Assembly: GCA_036847185.1 (NCBI GenBank)
Contig: DAIUAM010000020.1
Location: 1 to 59,165, forward strand
Direction: 5' to 3'
Origin: UBA4738 sp002413305
GTDB lineage: Bacteria > Actinomycetota > UBA4738
DNA: 59,165 nt
The notes under the pieces were generated by a model. It worked only from the letters and a program-made list of their open reading frames with translations. It searched no databases and was not told the DNA's origin. Below, one piece after another: positions 49,259-56,256 of the stretch (positions are counted from its first letter, which is position 1; each line of letters opens with the position of its first letter). A program made the translations under genes and the position numbers.

Positions 49259-49936
49259 CTAGCGGCCGGCGGTGACGGCTTCGCCGATGAGGACGTCGCC
49301 GGACCGATGGACGATCACGTGCACGTCGTCGTCGACGATCAGGTCCACGGCGTCCAGGCGCGGCCCATGGTCGAGGAAGCCGTTCTGCCCGCCGGCGGGG
49401 ACGTGGCCGTTCCCGTTCCCGTTCCCGGCGACGGCGGTTCGCGTGGGGAGACGGCGAAAGCCCGACCGCTCTGCGCCGAACCGGCGGCGGAGCTGCTGGA
49501 GGTGCTGCTCGTCGGCCTTCAGCTTCACCAGGAGCAGCGTGTAGGCGAGCAGCAGGGTGCCGAGGACGGTCGTCAGGTAGAGCATGGCTCGTAGCGGCGG
49601 GAACAGCCCGATCAGGAGCGACAGACCTGAGGCTTCGAGCAGGACCATGAAGATGGAGCGACGACGACGACGGACACGGACGTGCTCACGGTCGCGGGGA
49701 CCCATGAACCGCTCGCCCTTGCGTGGCATGAGCACGTATCGCCCTGGAGACGTCCTGTTCGTGTCCGCCAGCAGGCTCATCTTCCGTTCGAACTCCTCAA
49801 CACTGGACGAGGGCGACCGTCGACCCCATCTTATGGGAAGAAGGGATGCCAACCAGATAATGCCCAATCCCGCAACCAAAAGCCAAGTCAGCACCCAGCC
49901 GCTCCCGTGGTCTCGTTCCGGCTCCGACCACAACAT
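49259..49936 (-). CDS. Conserved-type membrane protein of unknown function
   Basis: A 225-residue protein with one helix near the N-terminus (residues 14-36), a polybasic stretch (VRVRRRRRS) before two further helices (about 93-135), a Gly/Asn linker (VAGNGNGNGH) and a C-terminal acidic beta-like segment (DAVDLIVDDDVHVIVH). I do not recognise a named family. Its location between moaC and translin in a minus-strand unit suggests co-expression with translin. The ATG fits the promoter upstream. Confidence 0.65.
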   Translation of the reverse strand: MLWSEPERDHGSGWVLTWLLVAGLGIIWLASLLPIRWGRRSPSSSVEEFERKMSLLADTNRTSPGRYVLMPRKGERFMGPRDREHVRVRRRRRSIFMVLLEASGLSLLIGLFPPLRAMLYLTTVLGTLLLAYTLLLVKLKADEQHLQQLRRRFGAERSGFRRLPTRTAVAGNGNGNGHVPAGGQNGFLDHGPRLDAVDLIVDDDVHVIVHRSGDVLIGEAVTAGR

Positions 49937-49951
49937 CTAGGCTGGGATGGG

Positions 49952-49979
49952 AGCTTAGCACCCCATATGTAGCGTTCAA
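49952..49979 (-). promoter_or_regulatory. Promoter of the membrane protein-translin unit
   Basis: TTGAAC (49974-49979), 16 nt, TAAGCT (49952-49957) on the minus strand, with the ATG 15 nt further. It separates this pair from the moaC-moeA-galU unit. Confidence 0.5.
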
Positions 49980-50042
49980 GGAGGCGCCAGAAAAAAATTG
50001 CGGAGGTTCGGTGCGACTTCGGCCAGTAACCATCGGCCTCAA

Positions 50043-50513
50043 CTACAGGGTTTCAGTTGGGCGTTGATAGTCGCCGCTCTTGCCACCGGACTTGTGGACG
50101 AGATGGAGGCCCCCGATCTCCGCCGACCGGTCGAAGGCCTTCGCGGTGTCATAGAGCGAAAGGGCCGCCACCGCCGCGGCGGTCAGGGCCTCCATCTCCA
50201 CTCCGGTCCGGTCGGTGGCCTTCACGGTTGCCTCGACCCGGATGACGCCGGCAGCCGAGTCCGGCTCCAGGACCACGCTGGCCCCGGTCAGCGCGATCGG
50301 GTGGCAGAAGGGCAGCAGGTCCGGAGTCCGCTTCGCCGCCATCAGGCCGGCGACCTTGGCGGCCTCGAGCGGGTCGCCCTTGGGGGTGCCGGCGACCAGG
50401 GCGGCCACCGCCTCGGAGGTCATCGAGATCGTGCACTCGGCCGTGGCGATCCGGACCGTGACGTCCTTCCCGCCGACCTCCACCAGGCGGGCCGGCCGAA
50501 CGCCCTGGCTCAC
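50043..50513 (-). CDS. moaC: Cyclic pyranopterin monophosphate synthase MoaC
   Basis: A 156-residue enzyme of molybdenum cofactor synthesis acting after MoaA. Motifs: ARLVEVGGKDVTVRIATAEC, GDPLEAAKVAGLMAAKRTP, LLPFCHPIALTG (catalytic His), KATDRTGVEMEALTAAAVA and LYDTAKAFDR. The GTG start forms a GTGA overlap with moeA. No moaA is in the window. Confidence 0.96.
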   Translation of the reverse strand: MSQGVRPARLVEVGGKDVTVRIATAECTISMTSEAVAALVAGTPKGDPLEAAKVAGLMAAKRTPDLLPFCHPIALTGASVVLEPDSAAGVIRVEATVKATDRTGVEMEALTAAAVAALSLYDTAKAFDRSAEIGGLHLVHKSGGKSGDYQRPTETL

Positions 50514-51997
50514 GATCCGTCCTCGAGGGCTCGAAACAGCATCACCCGGACCTGCGAGCCGGCCGGGGCGGTCTCCATCCCGACGGGGACCATCGCCAGC
50601 CCGTTCGCCCTGACCACGGTGCTGAGAAGGTTCGACGCCGACGGGCCCGTAGACGCCGCGCGCCACTCCCCCCGCTCACGCCAGACACGCACCCGCTGGA
50701 ACATCAGGCGGCTTCGCGGCCCGCTGATGTCGTCCTCGACCACGGCCATGATCTCGGGCCGGAAGATGTCCCGCCGGCCCATCATCCGCAGCAGGGCCGG
50801 CCGGATGAACACCTCGAAGCTCACGAACACCGAGACCGGGTTGCCCGGCAGCCCGAAGTACGGGGTGTCTTCGATCAGGCCGAACCCCTGGGGCATGCCC
50901 GGCTGCATGGCCACCTTGTAGAAATCGATCTCGCCGCGACGGAAGAATGCCTTCTTGACCACGTCCCGTTCGCCCACCGAGACCCCGCCCGAGCTGATGA
51001 ACGCGTCGGCACGTGTGGTGAGGCCGAGCACGGCATCCTTCAGCTCCTCGACCTCGTCCCGGACGATCCCCCCGATGAAGGGCGTGACGCCGGTGTCCCG
51101 AAGGGCCCCGAAGATCGTGTAGGAGTTCGCGTCCCGGACCATCCCGTACGGGGCCGGGCGGCCGGGTTCGACCAGCTCGTCGCCGGTGGAGAGGACGACC
51201 ACCCGGGGCCGGGGGTGGACGAGGACGCTGGCGTGCCCAGAGCTGGCCAGGAGGCCGAGCTCGGGGGCCGAGAGCCGACGCCCGGCGGGGACCAGGATCC
51301 GGCCGGCCCGTACGTCCTGGCCGGACGGACGGATGTTCGCGCCGTCGGGCAGCATCTGCAGGACGTGCACCCGCTCGCCCTCGACGATGCACTGCTCGAT
51401 GGGCACCACGCAGTCGGCGCCGGCGGGGATCGGCGCCCCTGTGGCGATCCGAACGGCCTCTCCACCACCCACCGTCACATCGGGCGTCCGCCCGATCGGG
51501 GCTCGGCCGACCACCCGCAGCAAGACCGGCTCGTCGGAGACCGCCCGGGCGATGTCGGAGGCCCGGACAGCGAACCCGTCCATCGCCGAGGAGGAGAAGG
51601 AGGGGATGTCCAGCTCGGCGACCACGTCCGAAGCCAGGACGCAGCCGTGGGCTTCCTGGAGGTGCAGCTCGATCGGGGTGAGGGGACGGATGCGGTCCAG
51701 GATCATCGCCCGGACCTCTTCGACCGGGCGCATCTCGGAGGGGTCCCCGTGGTCGTGGTGCCCACCCCCCTGTTGTCCGGTCTCGACCCCACCGGTGCCC
51801 GTGCTGCCGGCTTCGACTGGCTCCCCGGGACCCGCCTCCCCACCCGGCCGGTCGTGGAGAGTCCGATCGCCAGCCCCGCGCGGCGGCTCGTCGAACCCGT
51901 ATCGTCCGCCCTGCGACGCCTCGTCGTCCTCCGGCTCCAGGGCCGTGGGCGACGCCTCACGGTCCTCCGCGAACGGGTCCTTGCCGAAGATGGGCAC
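50510..51997 (-). CDS. moeA: Molybdopterin molybdenumtransferase MoeA with long N-terminal extension
   Basis: A 495-residue protein. The MoeA core inserts molybdate into adenylylated molybdopterin: PSFSSSAMDGFAVRASDIA, VRIATGAPIPAGADCVVP, VLSTGDELVEPG, ISSGGVSVGERDVVKKAF, KVAMQPGMPQGFG and GLPGNPVSVFVSFEVFI. The first ~90 residues (start VPIFGKDPFAED) are disordered, rich in Glu/Gly/Pro, with a HHDHGD patch just before the core. The start could instead be the ATG at MRPVEEV. It follows galU with 2 nt between them. Confidence 0.94.
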   Translation of the reverse strand: MPIFGKDPFAEDREASPTALEPEDDEASQGGRYGFDEPPRGAGDRTLHDRPGGEAGPGEPVEAGSTGTGGVETGQQGGGHHDHGDPSEMRPVEEVRAMILDRIRPLTPIELHLQEAHGCVLASDVVAELDIPSFSSSAMDGFAVRASDIARAVSDEPVLLRVVGRAPIGRTPDVTVGGGEAVRIATGAPIPAGADCVVPIEQCIVEGERVHVLQMLPDGANIRPSGQDVRAGRILVPAGRRLSAPELGLLASSGHASVLVHPRPRVVVLSTGDELVEPGRPAPYGMVRDANSYTIFGALRDTGVTPFIGGIVRDEVEELKDAVLGLTTRADAFISSGGVSVGERDVVKKAFFRRGEIDFYKVAMQPGMPQGFGLIEDTPYFGLPGNPVSVFVSFEVFIRPALLRMMGRRDIFRPEIMAVVEDDISGPRSRLMFQRVRVWRERGEWRAASTGPSASNLLSTVVRANGLAMVPVGMETAPAGSQVRVMLFRALEDGS

Positions 51998-51999
51998 GG

Positions 52000-52875
52000 C
52001 TAGACGAGCCTCTTCCGCTGGACCAGATCGGCCAGGATGGTCCGGAACTCCGGGCCCAGGTCGTCTCGGTCGATGGCGAGCTCCACGGTGGCCCGGAGGT
52101 AGTCGAGCTTCTTCCCGATGTCGTACCGGGTGCCCTCGAACACATAGGCATAGACCGTCTGCTGCTGGGCGAGCAGGTTGATGGCGTCGGTGAGCTGGAT
52201 CTCTCCCGCCTGGTCGGGGGCCGTCTGGCGGAGGGCGCCGAATATCTCCGGCGTGAGCACGTACCGGCCGATGGCGGCAAGGTTGGACGGCGCGTCCTCG
52301 GCCGGCGGCTTCTCGACCACCGTCACCACGCGGGCCAGGTTCTCTTCGACCCATTCGGGCTGGATGGCGCCGTAGAGGTGGATCTCGGAGCGCGGGACCT
52401 CCCGCCCGGCAAGGACGCTCCGGCCGTAGCGGTCGTAGACGCCGATCATCTGCTGGAGGGCGTTCCCGGAGGTGATGACGTCGTCGCCCAGCAGAACGGC
52501 GAAGGGCTCCCCGTTCACGTGCTCCTCGGCCATGGCCACCGCCGCGCCCAGCCCGATCGGGTCACGCTGGCGGATGTAGTGGATCGACGCCATCTCGGAG
52601 ATCTCGCGGACCACCTTCAACTCGTCGTACTTGCCGTCCTGTTCGAGCCGGGACTCGAGCTCGAAGGACCGGTCGAAGTGGTCCTCGATGGCCCGCTTCC
52701 CGCGGCCGGTGATGATGAGGATGTCGCGCAGGCCACACTGGACGGCTTCCTCGACGACGTACTGGATCGCGGGCTTGTCGACGATGGGCAACATCTCCTT
52801 CGGCAGTGACTTCGTCGCCGGGAGGAACCGGGTACCGAGCCCTGCCGCGGGGATGACCGCCTTCCTGAGCTTCAT
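52000..52875 (-). CDS. galU: UTP--glucose-1-phosphate uridylyltransferase
   Basis: A 291-residue nucleotidyltransferase making UDP-glucose for glycans. Motifs: VIPAAGLGTRFLPATKSLPK, MLPIVDKPAIQYVVEEAV, IITGRGKRAIEDHFD, QRDPIGLGAAVAMAEEHV, LLGDDVI, VEKPPAEDAPSNLAAIGRYV and GTRYDIGKKLDYL. The ATG has GAGGAGG upstream. First gene of the galU-moeA-moaC unit. Confidence 0.97.
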   Translation of the reverse strand: MKLRKAVIPAAGLGTRFLPATKSLPKEMLPIVDKPAIQYVVEEAVQCGLRDILIITGRGKRAIEDHFDRSFELESRLEQDGKYDELKVVREISEMASIHYIRQRDPIGLGAAVAMAEEHVNGEPFAVLLGDDVITSGNALQQMIGVYDRYGRSVLAGREVPRSEIHLYGAIQPEWVEENLARVVTVVEKPPAEDAPSNLAAIGRYVLTPEIFGALRQTAPDQAGEIQLTDAINLLAQQQTVYAYVFEGTRYDIGKKLDYLRATVELAIDRDDLGPEFRTILADLVQRKRLV

Positions 52876-52912
52876 CGACCTCCTCGCACGCGGAGCCTAG
52901 GAGTCTATCGCG

Positions 52913-52945
52913 GGCCCGTTGGGCCGAACCTTCCCCGAACGGGCC
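52913..52945. repeat. 8-bp inverted repeat in the galU divergent region
   Basis: GGCCCGTT (52913-52920) and AACGGGCC (52938-52945) face each other across 17 nt, between galU and the divergent membrane-protein gene. It could be an operator or a stem-loop; no T-run follows, so it is not an intrinsic terminator. Confidence 0.4.
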
Positions 52946-53023
52946 TTGGAGGGACGCTCGATGCGCCGGGTGTCTGCCCGGCCGGGGCGGCGGCGGCCCC
53001 TGGTGGGAAGCCCTTCCGTCCCG

Positions 53024-53029
53024 TACAGT
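53024..53029 (+). promoter_or_regulatory. Putative -10 box before the His-rich membrane protein
   Basis: TACAGT followed by 7 nt and a GTG (53037). That GTG opens a 19-codon Arg-rich ORF whose TGA overlaps the ATG (53096) of the membrane protein as TGATG. The -35 is weak. Confidence 0.35.
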
Positions 53030-53095
53030 GAGGAACGTGCAGGCGACGAGCGAAGGGGGGCGCCGCCGCGGCCGCGGCTCTCGGCCGGCGCGCTG

Positions 53096-54040
53096 ATGGT
53101 GCCCGTCGGCGTCGCCGTCACGCTGATCGGGCTGATCGGCGACCTCCTCGCCCACACTTTGAACCCGTCGAGCCACGCGCACGAGACGCTGATCGTGCTC
53201 GGACGCGGCAACAGCCCTTGGCACCTCCTGCTGCTGGCCGGCATCCTCCTGACCGCGGTGGGAGGCATCCGGTGGGTCGCATCGTTCCGCACCCAGCTGG
53301 CCGAGGTCATGGCCGCGTGGTTGGCCCTGCTGCTGGTGGCTGTGATCGCCCTGGGCGGTTGGTACGGGTGGACGGCCGGGCACGAACCGGTCGCCCTGAC
53401 TTCGGCGAGCGGCCACGTCCACACCACGCTGGCCTCCGGGCCGGCAACGACTGGGGGCCACTCGGGGCACACCAGCGTTTCGTCGCAGGTCCCCGGGACG
53501 AGCGACGAGGGCCAGGCCGCGTTCGGCCACCAACACGGCACGCCGGGCCCAACGACGCCGGCCGAGGCCGAACAACGCGACCAGATGCTCGCCCAGGCGA
53601 AGGCGGCGACCGCGAAGTTCCAGGACATCTCCGTGGCGAAGGCCGCCGGCTACCGCCAGGTCACCCAGTTCATCCCCGGCCTCGGGCTGCACCTGGTGAA
53701 CCTGAAGCTGTCCGACCAGGTCTTCGACCCCGCGCATCCCCAGGTCCTGCTGTACGAGCCGGACGGCACCGGCGGGTACACGCTGGTGGGCGTTTCGTAC
53801 CTGTCCCGGCACACCACCGAGACGCCGCCGGCCGGGTTCCCGGGCGGGGGCGACGTATGGCACTACCACCAGAACCTCTGCTTCCTGGGCGACGGAAGCG
53901 TCACCATCGCGCCCAGCGCTTCGGCTTGCGCCTCGAAGCACGGGTACTTCCAGGCGCAGACGGACTGGATGCTCCACGTCTGGATCTGGAGGACGAATCC
54001 GAACGGGGTGTTCACGGAGTTCAACCCAGCCGTCTTCTAG
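53096..54040 (+). CDS. Four-helix-type membrane protein with His-rich linker and uncharacterised C-terminal domain
   Basis: A 314-residue protein from ATG at 53096. About three helices occupy residues 1-90 (VGVAVTLIGLIGDLLAH, HLLLLAGILLTAVGG, WLALLLVAVIALGGWYGW). A His-rich extracytoplasmic linker follows (HVHTT, GGHSGHTS, GHQHG). The C-terminal ~150 residues form a domain with AKAAGYRQVTQFIPGLGLHL, HPQVLLYEPDG, WHYHQNLCFLGDGSVTI and WMLHVWIWRTNPNGVF. I have seen this domain pattern only in uncharacterised proteins. The conserved His/Trp clusters suggest metal binding. Confidence 0.7.
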   Translation: MVPVGVAVTLIGLIGDLLAHTLNPSSHAHETLIVLGRGNSPWHLLLLAGILLTAVGGIRWVASFRTQLAEVMAAWLALLLVAVIALGGWYGWTAGHEPVALTSASGHVHTTLASGPATTGGHSGHTSVSSQVPGTSDEGQAAFGHQHGTPGPTTPAEAEQRDQMLAQAKAATAKFQDISVAKAAGYRQVTQFIPGLGLHLVNLKLSDQVFDPAHPQVLLYEPDGTGGYTLVGVSYLSRHTTETPPAGFPGGGDVWHYHQNLCFLGDGSVTIAPSASACASKHGYFQAQTDWMLHVWIWRTNPNGVFTEFNPAVF

Positions 54041-54106
54041 GAGAGGGCATCCCCCGGGGGGCGGTTCACGGCGGGAGACGGTCCCGGCCGCGCACGTACC
54101 GGCCCC

Positions 54107-54112
54107 TATAAT
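54107..54112 (+). promoter_or_regulatory. Consensus -10 (TATAAT) of fmdB-mtnP
   Basis: TATAAT is followed by 8 nt and the ATG of the FmdB protein. Near-leaderless layout; no strong -35. Confidence 0.55.
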
Positions 54113-54120
54113 CGAGCCAC

Positions 54121-54489
54121 ATGCCGACGTACGAATACGCCTGTCAGTCCTGCGAGAATCACGTGGAGGTCTACCAGCGGTTCAGCGACGAACCACTGAC
54201 CGTCTGCGGTGTGTGCGGCGGACCGCTCCGCAAGGTGTTCCATCCCGCGGGCATCCTGTTCAAGGGTCCGGGCTTCTACGCGACTGATTCCCGTCGGTCC
54301 TCGAAGTCCGGCGCCGGGCGGGACGGTTCTCGATCCGACACCTCGAAAGCCGAGGGCGTCAAGAGCGGGGACGCGAAGGGCGAAGGATCCGCCTCCGGAG
54401 GGACGAAGGGCGAAGACGGGACGTCCCGCGAGGCGAAGAAGGAGCCTTCGGGCTCCGGTTCATCGACGTCGACGGAGAAGTCGGCCTGA
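54121..54489 (+). CDS. FmdB family zinc-ribbon protein
   Basis: A 122-residue protein. The N-terminal FmdB zinc ribbon is MPTYEYACQSCENHVEVYQR with CGVCGGPLRKVFHPAG (two CxxC). The remaining 70 residues are a disordered Lys/Ser/Gly/Glu-rich tail. The family is a putative regulatory nucleic-acid-binding ribbon. It is translationally coupled to mtnP by a CTGA overlap. Confidence 0.9.
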   Translation: MPTYEYACQSCENHVEVYQRFSDEPLTVCGVCGGPLRKVFHPAGILFKGPGFYATDSRRSSKSGAGRDGSRSDTSKAEGVKSGDAKGEGSASGGTKGEDGTSREAKKEPSGSGSSTSTEKSA

Positions 54490-55331
54490 GCGCCGAGGCT
54501 CCGTCCACCGGACAGGCTTCAGGCTCGCAGGGAGGCGAGCCCGTCCGGATCGGCGTCTTCGGCGGGTCGGGGTTCTATTCGTTCTTGGACGACGTGCGCG
54601 AGGTCGACGTGGACACGCCGTGGGGGAAGCCCTCGGCGCCGGTGACCGTCGGCCGGGTGGACGGCCGTTCCGTCGCGTTCATCCCTCGGCACGGCATGAA
54701 GCACCGGTTTCCCCCGCACAAGGTGCCGTACCGGGCGAACCTGTGGGCGATGAAGCAGCTGGGGGTGGAACGGGTCATCGGGCCGTGTGCGGCGGGCTCG
54801 CTCCAGACCAACGTGAAGCCGGGCGAGTTCGTCATCTGTGACCAGTTGGTGGACCGGACCACCGGCCGTGAGTCGACCTTCTACGACGGGCCCGAGACAA
54901 CGCACATCGCGTTCGCGGACCCCTACTGCCCAACGATGCGCCGCGTGGCGCTCGCGGAGGCGAACGACCTCGGGATCGCGACCCACGACGGCGGGACCGT
55001 GGTGGTGATCCAGGGGCCTCGCTTCTCCAGCCGGGCCGAATCGGCCTTCTTCTCCCGCCAGGGCTGGGAGGTCATCAACATGACCCAGTCGCCGGAGGCC
55101 GTGCTCGCCCGCGAGCTGGAGATGTGCTACGCGAACGTATCCCTGATCACCGACTACGACGTTGGCGTGGTGGGCGAGGTCGAAGCCGTGAGCCACGAGG
55201 AGGTCATCCGGGTGTTCACGGAGAACAACGCCCGGCTGCGCGACCTCCTGTTCCGGATGATCTCGGCGATGCCGGTCGAACGGGACTGCCCGTGTGCCGC
55301 GGCCCTCGCCGGTGCCCGGTTCGAAGTCTGA
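54486..55331 (+). CDS. mtnP: S-methyl-5'-thioadenosine phosphorylase
   Basis: A purine-nucleoside-phosphorylase family protein of about 281 residues that cleaves MTA to adenine and methylthioribose 1-phosphate. Motifs: VRIGVFGGSGFYSFLDD (phosphate loop), VAFIPRHGMKHRFPPHKVPY, GPCAAGSLQTNVKPGEFV, VDRTTGRESTFYDG, INMTQSPEAVLARELEMCYA. No ATG, GTG or TTG precedes the phosphate loop; the first canonical codon (TTG 54585) would delete it. CTG at 54486 overlaps the fmdB TGA as CTGA with GGAGAAG 7 nt upstream, so I propose a CUG start. Confidence 0.9.
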   Translation: MSAEAPSTGQASGSQGGEPVRIGVFGGSGFYSFLDDVREVDVDTPWGKPSAPVTVGRVDGRSVAFIPRHGMKHRFPPHKVPYRANLWAMKQLGVERVIGPCAAGSLQTNVKPGEFVICDQLVDRTTGRESTFYDGPETTHIAFADPYCPTMRRVALAEANDLGIATHDGGTVVVIQGPRFSSRAESAFFSRQGWEVINMTQSPEAVLARELEMCYANVSLITDYDVGVVGEVEAVSHEEVIRVFTENNARLRDLLFRMISAMPVERDCPCAAALAGARFEV

Positions 55332-55394
55332 CCCACCCCGTCAGCTCTGGCCTCCACCTTCCAGTGGGAGATCCGTCCGCCAATTCCGGCCGTT

Positions 55395-55410
55395 CGTGAC
55401 GTTGCTCACA
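55395..55410 (+). promoter_or_regulatory. CRP/FNR-family-like palindrome upstream of cpaB
   Basis: CGTGA-CGTTGC-TCACA matches TGTGA-N6-TCACA, the CRP/GlxR-type consensus, in nine of ten half-site bases. It is about 110 nt upstream of the cpaB start. TAGCCT (55431-55436) downstream could be the -10. Confidence 0.4.
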
Positions 55411-55441
55411 GCCGCCGGGGCCACGAGCCGCTAGCCTCGTC

Positions 55442-55495
55442 ACCGGAAAGCCCCGCCGTCCTCGCCGGACGGCGTCCGAGCCTTCCCACGCCGGT
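55442..55495 (+). other. Potential structured 5' leader of cpaB
   Basis: An outer helix ACCGG (55442-55446)/CCGGT (55491-55495) encloses a 7-bp hairpin GCCGTCC-TCGCC-GGACGGC (55455-55473). The structure ends 25 nt before the GTG of cpaB, close to the AAGGAG SD. It may be a riboswitch-like or thermosensor element; no known family was recognised. Confidence 0.35.
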
Positions 55496-55520
55496 CTCCT
55501 CCCCCAAGAAGGAGCCGAAC

Positions 55521-56256
55521 GTGCGCTTCCTGCGGTCCGCCTCGCCGCGCGCGTATCTCAGCGCGTCGGCGGTGCTCGCCCTCCTTACGGGGCTCGTTCT
55601 GCATTCGTACGTCAGCGGGGCGGCCGGCGCGTTGCCGTCCGCGAGCGCCATGGCGTCGGTCGTGGTCGTGGTGGTCCCCGCGAGCCGCGGCGTGCGACTG
55701 GTGGCGAAGGACCTCCGGGTGATTCGCATGCCCGTCCCGTATGCACCGCCGGGCGCGCTCTCCTCGATCTCACAGGCTGCCGGCCGGGTCACCCTCACGG
55801 ACCTCCTAACGGGGGAACCGGTGACGAAGACCCGGCTCGCTCGCGTACGGGCAGGCCCGGTGGCGTCACTGATCCCTGAGGGACTCCGGGCCTTCGCCGT
55901 ACCTTCCACCCTTCCCGCGGGGACGGTGGCGCCAGGCGACCACGTCGACGTGCTGGCGACCTATGGGAGGAGGTCAACCCCACACCGAGACCGTCGTTTC
56001 CGGCGTCGAGGTCCTCATGGTCCTCGGGCCGGCAGGCTCGTCGGGCGCGGTCGGCCCGGCGTCCGGCGCGAACTCTTCGGGTAGCGCCTTCGGCGGAGGG
56101 TCCGGGCCGGCGGCCGACGCCGCGGCATCCGGCGTGGGGTTCGAGCCGACCACGCTCCTGCTCCTGGCCGGGCTCGATCAGGAGCAGCGTCTGGCTTACG
56201 CCCGCGCCTTCGCGGACCTTGAGGTGGTGGTCGCCCCGCCGGTGGACGAACCGTGA
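55521..56256 (+). CDS. CpaB/SAF-domain protein interrupted by a +1 frameshift
   Basis: The first frame (55521-56084) gives a signal-anchor helix (LSASAVLALLTGLVLHSYV), an SAF domain (VVVPASRGVRLVAKDLRVIR, LLTGEPVTKTRL) and the CpaB/RcpC region up to APGDHVDVLATYG, then turns to Arg-rich nonsense. The family continuation (GGQPHTETVVSGVEVLMVLG, later TTLLLLAGLDQEQRLAYARA) is in the +1 frame and ends at 56256. The switch lies at TATGGGAGGAGGTC (about 55970-55983), an SD-like run. This could be a true mutation, a sequencing error, programmed frameshifting, or re-initiation at the ATG inside TATGGG. No other Flp pilus gene is adjacent. Confidence 0.7.

Noticed and set aside
49980..50000. Run of seven A as a possible terminator of moaC (U-run on the minus strand)
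   Set aside because: No GC-rich hairpin abuts the run; the nearest GGCC/GGCC pairing is too short and about 20 nt away.
55395..55500. Cyclic di-GMP (GEMM) riboswitch before cpaB
   Set aside because: The conserved GEMM sequence blocks could not be aligned to the leader; only generic hairpins remain.
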